The translations under genes were made by a program, and so were the position numbers. The notes beneath the pieces are model-generated. The model searched no databases. It saw only the letters and a list, made by a program, of their open reading frames with translations, and had not been told where the DNA came from. A DNA stretch of 64,000 nt from Xestospongia muta (Eukaryota; Porifera; Demospongiae; Haplosclerida; Petrosiidae): positions 2,118,038-2,182,037 of the forward strand of contig OY848923.1 of NCBI GenBank assembly GCA_963693285.1, written 5' to 3'. Shown here piece after piece: positions 55,601 through 64,000 of the stretch (within the stretch, counting starts at the first letter, position 1; every line of letters begins with the position of its first letter).

Positions 55601-58600
55601 TCTGTTGGTGTAAATGTATCAAATTTTACTATCATAATACAAGGTAAGTCAGTGGCTTTATTATAATAGTTTTAAATAATTGTCTTTGATTTAGGTCCAC
55701 CAGATCAAGTTGATCATACCAATATCAATGTCACTGTCATTTCCTTTTTTCAAGTTCTTATTACTTGGGTTCATCCATTTAACAACTTTGCTCCTCCTAC
55801 TTCTCAAACATATCATGTGTATTATGAAGAGAGGATTACTGGAGTTTCAAGTTCAACAGGCGCTTATCAAAGCTCTGAAACATCTTATGCACGCCTAGAT
55901 CTACCAGTCAACACAAGCTATTTACTAAACATAGCCAGTTGTAATATAGTAGGTTGTGGACCAGCATCTCAGAGTGTCTCATTTACAACTATTACACAAG
56001 GTAAGAGCAATAAAGTACATATAAATATTTAGAGATTATATAAATCTAAATAAAATTACGATTGTTATTCATTGACTTATTGTCTTATTTATTGTAGAGT
56101 ATGTCATCCTTGTCTTATAGACTATTTTTGAGTGTGTTCCCTTTATAAGTATGATGTTTAAAATGAGTCATAGATGCTATGTAAATGATTCCATTAATAT
56201 ACTTTTAGTTTTGAGATGAGTAGATTAGTGTTGTAAGTTTAATGTAGTATGTATAATATAGTAATATAATAATGTATGTGTGTGTTGTAAATAGAGTGTA
56301 AGGAGTATATGTATTAGGTATCAATTGTTGCTTGGATTTAAAGCTTGTGATCAAAATGAATTAACTAACCACTAAAGTAGAGAAAAGTGTTTATTATGAC
56401 TAGGAGACTCTTTTTTCATTTTTGATTTCTGTCTCTTTATATTTCAGCGATGGCCAAATTAAGAAATGTCTACATACCTTTTACACTCGTAAACTCCTCA
56501 TCAATATTTATTAGTTGGGAACTTCCCCCTATGGCTATCAATTCAGTTGGAAATAAGCCAACTATTGAAAATTTTATAACATCTTATAGAGCCATTGGAG
56601 AACTTGTTGCAAAAACAAAACCAGTTAATTCCAATCAGTTTAATATAACTATTAGTGATTTGAAAGTAAATACTGAATATGAAGTTATTGTAGGAGTAAA
56701 GTACAAAGAACCCAGTTTCTCTGGAGAAAATGTAACATTTACAAGTATTAGAACAAGAAAACAAAGTAAGTTATTAATTTATAGAAAGTCTAAATTAATA
56801 CTATAAGCTATTATATGTCGTAGCTAGCACATATGTGCAGACATTTTTATTTTTATTTTTCAAAAATTTAAATCTCTCTACACAGACAATTTTCCTAACA
56901 AAAATACAACTATTGATGATAACTCTATTAATGACAGACAAAACCCTCATGTGTTAGTCACATGGAATAAACTTAAGGAAGAGGACGGTGCAGAATATTT
57001 ACAATCTTATAGTGTTGTTGTTGCTATTGAGGTGAGGGGGTCAAATGGAAATGCACAAAAGAGACAAACTAATGAAAAAAGGAGAACTTTTAATGTGGAT
57101 AAAACTAGAAACATGTTTCAATATAATAGCATTGAACCATTTATGTCATATACATTTCAAGTGAATGCAGAATTGTTGGTAAATGGAGAACAACGAATAG
57201 TACCTATAACACAACCAAATACTGTTGTATCAGCTGAAGCAGGTAAAATATTTGTATATGCTAATATTGAGGATAATTGTATAGATAACATTAAAATATT
57301 TCTAATATTTTAAAGTTTTACATTGAGGACATTGAAGCATTACATTGAGTTGTTTTTGCTTTCATCTGTAGCTCCTGGTACTCCTCATAATCTAAGAGTA
57401 ACTGAAACCAACTTTACTCTCATTGAATTAAGTTGGGAAAGACCTAATCCTTCCAATGGAATTATTACCAATTACACAGTATGTAAACAATTATAGTATT
57501 ACACAGTATGTAAACAATTATAGCACATAGTTATATACAAACATTATGAATATAGTACATTACACATAGCGATTTATTTAGCTACCATTGATATTATTTT
57601 ACTTCTTCTCTTTTCTAGATATATTGGGGTGTTAGTGGTCAACAACAGACAGCAACTGTGTTGCCTTCTCAAATGTTATCATATCAATTTACTTCACTTA
57701 CTGGAGATAAGTCATATTCATTCTCTATTAGAGCAGCTACTAATGGAGGAATAGGACAGTATGCTAACATAACAACCAGCACTCATGCAGGAGGTGAGAA
57801 ACAGCAGAGTTATTGTTGTAATAAAATTGTTATATAGTAGATTAAAACTCACCTATTAATAAAATTTAGTTGTCTTTGTTATACTTGAACATGTTAGTTT
57901 AGATTTATCTATTTTTTAAATTATTAAATTAAATTTTGTGTTTAATTTCTTAGTTGCTCCAGTACCTAGACCTAAAATTGTAGCAAATGAATACAGTACA
58001 GATCAATTTAATGTTATTATTGGTAATTTTTCGACTCAATATGGACCACTCGGGTAAGATACTTATTGCTCACAATAGTTGGCACACGCTCACTACTTCT
58101 CCAAGTTAACATTTTTCACTATAAACTTGTAATTTAACTTCATTTTCATGTTTTTGGACAGACCGTTAAGTTACAATTGAAGTTGCAAAAAATAATTTAA
58201 AACTGTGTCTTTCCCTTTTCAGTATTTATAAACTGATTGTGGTTACTAACAACAATGAAGGTCCATTTCCTGATACAACTCTATATCCTCACTCAGACAG
58301 CAGATGGAAGTCACTGGGATACTATGTTACCAGTTTATTTCAAGCTAGCCATGATAATTTGACATATACCGTAGGCAATAAAGAAAGCCGACAATATCTT
58401 GGTGTAACTTATTATAATGCTCCATTGTCTACTGATGTCAGTTATCGTGTTTTTATTCGTTTGTATTCAGCAGCTTACAGCCCAGTTAGTTAAATGAAAT
58501 AGATTAAATGTTTGAAATCAATTTATTGAGTTTGAAGATGTAGTCAAAATAAATTGACATGGTTTTCTATCATAATTATTAGGAGCAGTCATATGGAGAT

Positions 58601-59691
58601 AGTCCTTTGAGTCAATCATTTGGTAAGCATTTACTCAGGGATGATTATCTCTATACGTTTTCAATAATATAAAATTTTAGAACTGCATAAGATGAAAACA
58701 TTGGCAAAGATTTTTCTATAGTCCTATACCTTCATTTTCTAATACCACAACACATAACACATTGTCTTAGGACTTCATTAGGTCAATATATAATTTATTT
58801 TAGTTTATTAAATGTCTCTATCATTTTATTAAAAGATAGGCCAAAGCTATTTTGTAAGGTAAAAATTTAGATTGTTGAATTAAGACTAAAAATTGTTGTG
58901 AATTTGTTCAAAAGCATTAACATCAACCTGACAGACCAAGTCATCCTAGTGTCTCATAAATGAATTACTAGGAGAATGGAAGTAAGATATAGATTGTACA
59001 GTCTCACAGCAAATGTTTAGTAAAATAGTTTTATATAGATGTAGTTCATTTTATAATAAATATAAACACTATTTATTTTAGATTTATATCAGATTTACTG
59101 ATAAATATATTACTGATGTGCTTATTCTCTCCAGTACTTTCTGTCTCCAGTACTGATTTGAATAATGGACTGTATCTTGTAATTGGTATAGTAATGACAG
59201 CAGTTATTTGTTTATCTTGCAATATCTTACTTATACTGATTATCTTAATTGTGTGTGTTAAGAATTATAAAAAGAACAAATTAAATGATGACTTAAGATC
59301 ACAGTAAGCTACCAAAAATGTTAATACTATTTTAAATTTATTATTCCATACAGGCAAACAACTGATGTGGACATTGCCATGACAGTCAGTCCAAGTTATG
59401 TTGTAGTAGATAAGTCAACTAAATTGTTAGTTTACTATTATTAGTTATCCTTAATTGTACTAATATACTCTATTTATATTTAGTAATGAAGAGTCCTTGT
59501 GTGAGACATTAGCAAGTGATGAAATACCTCCTCCAAGTTATAAAAAAATACTGTTAGTTGGCTGCTTGTAGTTGATGATCTAAATAAGTGTAATTATATC
59601 TTATAGAAATGAAGCCCTAATATATGATATTTTGCCAGATGAAGAATATGCTACTACAACATTTACTGAAACAGAAGTGAAGATAGACTAA
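50856..59691 (+). CDS. Ig / fibronectin-III transmembrane receptor with ITAM-like tail (probably continues 46723)
   Basis: Ig exons: 50856-51140, 52195-52479, 53954-54238, 54341-54610, 54924-55271, 55368-55643. FN3 exons: 55695-56000, 56448-56765, 56886-57242, 57372-57478+57619-57793, 57954-58053+58223-58484. Then 58583-58622, TM 59135-59303, tail 59354-59425, 59484-59552, 59607-59691. All join in frame. The Ig domains show the Cys/Trp and Y-x-C hallmarks (FNLTCVV, NTGIYTCTAVNEGG). The last ectodomain resembles the membrane-proximal region of receptor phosphatases (YYNAPLSTDVSYRVFIRLYS). The TM is VIGIVMTAVICLSC followed by LLILIILIV, then basic KNYKKNK. The tail holds SYKKIL, IYDIL and ends YATTTFTETEVKID. 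There is no separate signal peptide or TATA, which favours one transcript with 46723-48872. An adhesion or recognition receptor role is inferred. Confidence 0.83.
51830..51925. repeat. (AAT)n microsatellite
   Basis: An AATAAT tract of about 23 pure repeats at 51857-51925 is preceded by an inverted TTATTATTATTATG segment, so it can fold. A shorter cousin of nine units lies at 53647-53673 in the next duplicated intron. Confidence 0.93.
52609..52641. repeat. (AT)n microsatellite
   Basis: About 16 AT dinucleotides in the intron after Ig2. Confidence 0.9.
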
Positions 59692-59720
59692 CTAAATTAA
59701 TGTGGTTGTACATTTGCTGC

Positions 59721-59726
59721 AATAAA
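59721..59726 (+). promoter_or_regulatory. Poly(A) signal of the Ig/FN3 receptor
   Basis: AATAAA lies 30 bases after the stop codon within CATTTGCTGCAATAAATA. The same flank in the Calx-beta gene (after 25718) reads CATTTGCTGCTATTAAG, so the signal is lost or altered there. Confidence 0.55.
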
Positions 59727-59759
59727 TATAGAAACTGTTAACTATACTATTAAGAGTAG

Positions 59760-62180
59760 ATAATTGTCACTGTGACTAAATTTTTCACTTTTTGGTATAA
59801 GTTGTATTGTAGTGAATCTTGCCAATAATGTATGGAAATTAAACAATGGTCATTAATTTAATATCTGGTAGGTTTTGATATTGTTTTTGACAAGCTTGGA
59901 ATAGATACAATAAACACTTTCCTTTAAAAAATATTAATATTATTATTACAAGTAAATTCTTGACGTTCTTAGGGTTTTATTTTAGCAAAACTTGCCAATA
60001 ATTATGGAAATTATACAATTTATGGTTATTAATGATTATTAGGCAATTAATAAATAGTTCTCTTTAATCTGATTAGAAACATGATCTATCAATAGAATGT
60101 AAATTGTTTATAAACATGAGGTATCTGTGTCCTCAATAGATACCTATGGTTTCTAATTAAGATCAAAGAGAGTTCAGAATTCTGTTGAGCTATCACATTT
60201 AAGTTAGACTTGTAGTGTGACCTAATTTGGGTTGATCTTGTGGCTCAAAATTGTTTAAACCTTGAACTCATTGCCTAACCTTTATATAACCTATGTCTTC
60301 ATTGCTGCCTGTACTTCTCTACATCTATACAATCATATGTATTATCAGTATTAACATACACTTAAGTTGGATTTGTAGTATGACTGGGCTTGTGTCTTGT
60401 GGCTCAAAAATATCTAGGCTTTACCGTTGCATGGTCTTTTTTCTTGAACCCCCTTTTCTAACCTATATATCTGGTATGGAATTATAACTTTACAAAACAA
60501 TAGGCTTACTCTTAAAATTTTGATTATTAATAATTGTGGGGTCATTGGTAAGGTAATTGTTGCTATGGTAACATATACATATGTTGTTGCTACTGTAGTG
60601 TTGTTATCACAGTTTTCATGGTAGTCTCTGTTAAACATCGAGTGTTACTCTATCTGTTTCCACAGCTGTCATATATAGAACCATCAAAAACCTTTTATTG
60701 GTTCTAGACCTTTTGGCACTGAATTCAGTTGGTGTTTGGTTTGGATGTCTCCATTCCTACACTTCTCTACATCTATACAAGCATATGCATCACTTCTGTT
60801 AACTTATAGCCTCGACTTCATGTCTATCCTAGCTCAATATAATACTTGCTGTTCCCTCCTGAACCTTCTCAAGTTCCCTGACCATTCTTCCTATCTTCAG
60901 TTCTAGTTATATATCATTTTCTTGGCACTGTTCCTCTCAAATGTCTACTATTGCTGAGGCATTTATCTTTCTTAAGAAGCCTTCTCAAGCTCCCTCGCCA
61001 TTCCAAAAGAGGTATAACATTTCTATATGCTGCATGGGCAACTTTACAGCTGCAATATTTCGTAATTGATCATGAAAGTACTACACTACAATCAATTAGA
61101 GACAAAATGACTCACCATGATCTGTAAATATTACAGTCTCGTCAAAAGGATCTATATCATATGACCACTTGATGGGTGGGCTCTATTTGAATTCTTGATT
61201 AAATTCCAACGTGTACTTGGCCTTTTCATTCTCAACTGCAAAATTTTCATCTGTCCTATCTTCTTGATTAACTGATCTCTATTTTTATCTAGTAAAGGGA
61301 CTCTCATCTATAGAGGAAGTAAGAAAGAAGAAAAAGATAAAGGTAAGGGAAAGTTCTATTAGGTGTAATTGTAAATGTCCAGCATTTATTCTTTGCCTGC
61401 CTATATAATGGCTCGTAAAGACTTGCTGCAGTTGCTGGTATAAACGTAACATGTATTTTTTGGTTATATTAAAATTGAGAAAACAATGTATAGATCAGCA
61501 AGTTGAAAATATAAGGCAATTAGAATATTAGTTAGAAATGAAAATATATTGGCAAAGTTAAACAGTCTTTTTGAAATTTGTATATACCAACATTGCTATT
61601 TCTATATTTTGTTGACATATCTATCATTTTAACAAAAGTGCTATATATTATTTCTTTCAACCCTTTAATACTAATTTTCCATGTACCTGACACTACTTGT
61701 GTCATTGCAGTTCATGTCTGCCAGCTCAGATTCTTTCAAAGTTTTCAATGCTTTAATTTGTATATTAATTGGCTACATCTAAAATTTAGTCACAGACATT
61801 TAGCTCTGCTGTAAAGTCAAGGGCTTTTGTTGAGCTTAAAGTATCATGTACATGCCATTGTTAAAATAGTTTGGTTGTTTTAACTGATTTTGTAATCACT
61901 TAGATTGCATGCATCCATAGAAATACATTGAAACGATAACAATATACACTGTTTTGATTAATGGAGTCTACAGTTTGTGCTCTTAAACAAATTGATTCTA
62001 AAAAAGGACATATGTGTAGTATGGTAGGATATTCTTAGTGACAGTCCTTATTATGATATACACAATGACACTGTAAAGCTATCTATTGTAGTATCCAAGG
62101 CACAAAGTTGGCTTCCAGTCTTTATTGTTAAAATTGGAATATCAGCACATTTAAACCACTACAGCTGTCTATACTCCAGG
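59760..62180. other. Intergenic, weak minus-strand exon-like block only
   Basis: Two blocks around TTAAGTTAGACTTGTAGTGTG (60200) and TTAAGTTGGATTTGTAGTATG (60360) are related repeats. On the minus strand, 61237-61109 lies between an acceptor (ATTTTGCAG) and a donor (CATG|GTGAGT) and reads VENEKAKYTLEFNQEF, stop, then PPIKWSYDIDPFDETVIFTD. With one in-frame stop and no recognised family it may be a dead exon. Nothing else was recognised. Confidence 0.4.
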
Positions 62181-64000
62181 ACCTTGTGTGTCATGAAGTA
62201 TAGAGTTCAGTGAGAAAGGAAACATTAGAAGGTTATAGAGAGTAATTACTGCATCATTATATTAATCATAAACATCCTGTAATGAGTGAGTCTCAGTTAG
62301 ATGCTCCAGATCTGTTACATTATTTACAAACTATTAGCACAATTGTGCATTTAATTCTTAATACACTCAAAATAGCATTTTGTCATTTCAACCATTGTCT
62401 TGTTACCATAATTTCATCAATATGACATAAGCCCAATATTGAGTTACCACAAAGCCAAAACTGGTCTAACTCAATATGTATAAAGTCAACTAGAAGCCAA
62501 AAGGTACTCCTTGTAGTTTATGTCTAGTAATTGAAGCCATGAGCAAGAGATGGATACTATACAACTTAACTAATTGGATTAGGAACAGTTTAAACAGAGT
62601 CTGCTTATAGCTTCAATTGAAGCCATGATTCATTTACTATAGCAAAGTGGATGTAAAAGAAATGTGGTTGTAGATGCAACAAGTTGGCTTTATGCACATT
62701 AAGATACACTATAGTTGGCCTTGTAACAACTTAGAATGGGTTTACATCATATTGATGAAACTGTGGTAATGAAGACCACGGTTAAAATGACAAAATGCTT
62801 TTTTCAGTGTATTTAACCTAATAATAATTTGATCTCTCTCCAATTAAATTCCAAATTTAAATTTTAAATTTTTGTTAAAATATTAGCAAACATTCCAACG
62901 ATAGTAACAATGATGTTTAGGAATGAAATAAAGAAGATTCAAACAATTTACATCTATCTCATTGGAGAAGGAGGGGCTACCTAGCAATACTCAACTCACC
63001 TCATTCATAATTCATAGTGATAGTTCTAAATATTACATATCTAAAATTTATACTTTATTGTGATCAGGTTAGTAGTATGTTAAAAGTTATCTTTGACTGT
63101 TAGTTTGTTTGAAGGGAAACTAATTTTAATCCACCAATGTTTCTACAAGCTAAAAAAGGCTGCTGCTACATTTGTCTAGCTTCATCTATAGAACAGTTAA
63201 TGGATATAATACTATATTCAAAAGTACAACATATTGTTTTATTGTATTTATATGGAAGGTTAATACTATTTTATAATGTTGAGATGAGTATTGTTATCTA
63301 TATAATGGTATGTCCAGTTTATCTTTGTTGTTATTGGAGTAAGATAGGTTATCTCTTCATTAAGCAAGTGATTACCATGTGGTGGTTAACATGTCAGGTC
63401 AACGGCATGACATGATCCCTTTTCACAGTCATGTGCTCTTTATTATAATACCATCTGCATTAGATAAAGGTATCAAGGAATGATAGATCTGTCTCTATGT
63501 ATTTTAAGATTCCATTCTTAAAGAGAACAAGCAACAGTCCTCACACATAGGTTTAGCATCATCCTTGAAAACTTGTTTAGTAAAGTACCACATATACAAA
63601 TTGGTTAGATCTACCAATGTATTTTTACAGCGATATCATTATAACTCATTTCAATTGAATATTGAAATGAGTTGTTGTATTTTTAAAACATTATTGTCTG
63701 ATTTTTTGAATTACAATACTTATTTATTAACTTGATCTAACAAGTAAATGTGTCTCAATAACACTATATAATCACATAAAATAAACATGTAAGCACATGT
63801 AAATATGGATTTGGTTGATCTAAAAATGGTTTGTTCATCTAAAAATTCTTTGGTCATTTATATTTACAAATAATAAGGAATGAGATTGGCAAACATCACA
63901 CACTGTCATCACATAAATATACATTATCAGATCAATGAAAATTCTGTTTAACATCTCATTAGTTAGATAAAATAAATAAATGTTGTAAGGATTATCACTA
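62160..64000 (+). repeat. Dispersed repeat family R1, copy D plus flank, cut by window end
   Basis: 62900-64000 carries the R1 blocks (ATTTACATCTATCTCATTGG, CACCTCATTCATAATTCATA, TATGTCCAGTTTATCTTTGT, ATTCAATTGAATATTGAAAT region, TGTAAGGATTATCACTA at the edge). The preceding 62190-62340 (GTGTGTCATGAAGTATAGAG) matches 34615-34780 (GTGTGTTATGAAGTATAGAG), so the duplicated segment extends upstream of copy A as well. A stretch at about 62395-62800 contains an inverted pair around TTTTGTCATTT and AAATGACAAAATGC. Confidence 0.75.

Noticed and set aside
59536..59606. Splice donor after CCTCCTCCAA (59536) in the receptor tail
   Set aside because: It would put the next exon in a frame that stops at once (TGA); the donor ATACT|GTTAGT at 59552 keeps the frame and leaves a typical 54-bp intron.

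Overview
This is a eukaryotic (animal) genomic window. It is AT-rich, with multi-exon genes, GT-AG introns that are often only about 50 bp, mostly phase-1 domain exons, and many decayed transposons. The gene families (an ankyrin/ROC/death-domain protein, an NLR-like protein with death and LRR domains, Calx-beta receptors, an Ig/FN3 receptor with a short tail) together suggest a demosponge of the Amphimedon type. That organism call is inference from gene content and style; no database search was possible. Exon boundaries were read by eye from splice consensus plus reading-frame continuity, so allow 1-3 bases of error.

Layout. (1) 1-20796, + strand: most of one Roco-type gene whose 5' end lies outside the window: at least six ankyrin repeats, a ROC GTPase, a COR-like region, a death domain, a WW domain, an SH3 domain and a second death domain. 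Its 8-kb intron holds three minus-strand transposon remnants of different classes (pogo-like, DIRS-like, Ty3/gypsy-like). (2) 20800-23390: a frameshifted copy of the terminal death-domain exon and a decayed, intron-containing GIN-like integrase. (3) 23387-25718, +: a Calx-beta transmembrane protein lacking a visible 5' end, with a cytoplasmic tail made of six 26-residue repeats. (4) 26457-27764, +: a degraded LRR gene. (5) 27859-32162, -: a complete 14-exon gene of about 1060 aa that looks like an NLR but has no NACHT domain. (6) 32200-37600: intergenic, with a MULE-like remnant and dispersed repeats. (7) 37625-43027, +: a secreted IgGFc-binding/Calx-beta/Kunitz/TIL protein of 1303 aa. (8) 46723-59691, +: a close paralogue of the N-terminal half of gene 7, followed without a visible new promoter by six Ig and about five FN3 domains, a TM segment and a tail. 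The exon phases allow one in-frame 1881-aa product. (9) 59700-64000: intergenic, ending in another copy of the dispersed repeat.

How the genes may work together. The window has two intracellular death-fold scaffolds (genes 1 and 5) and three surface or secreted proteins built from IgGFc-binding, Calx-beta, Kunitz, Ig and FN3 modules. The two transmembrane genes end in the same cytoplasmic motif (YATTTFTETEVKI followed by E or D), and the Ig/FN3 receptor carries an ITAM-like tyrosine pair just before it. This is consistent with a recognition or immune-type receptor locus, but function is inferred from domains only.
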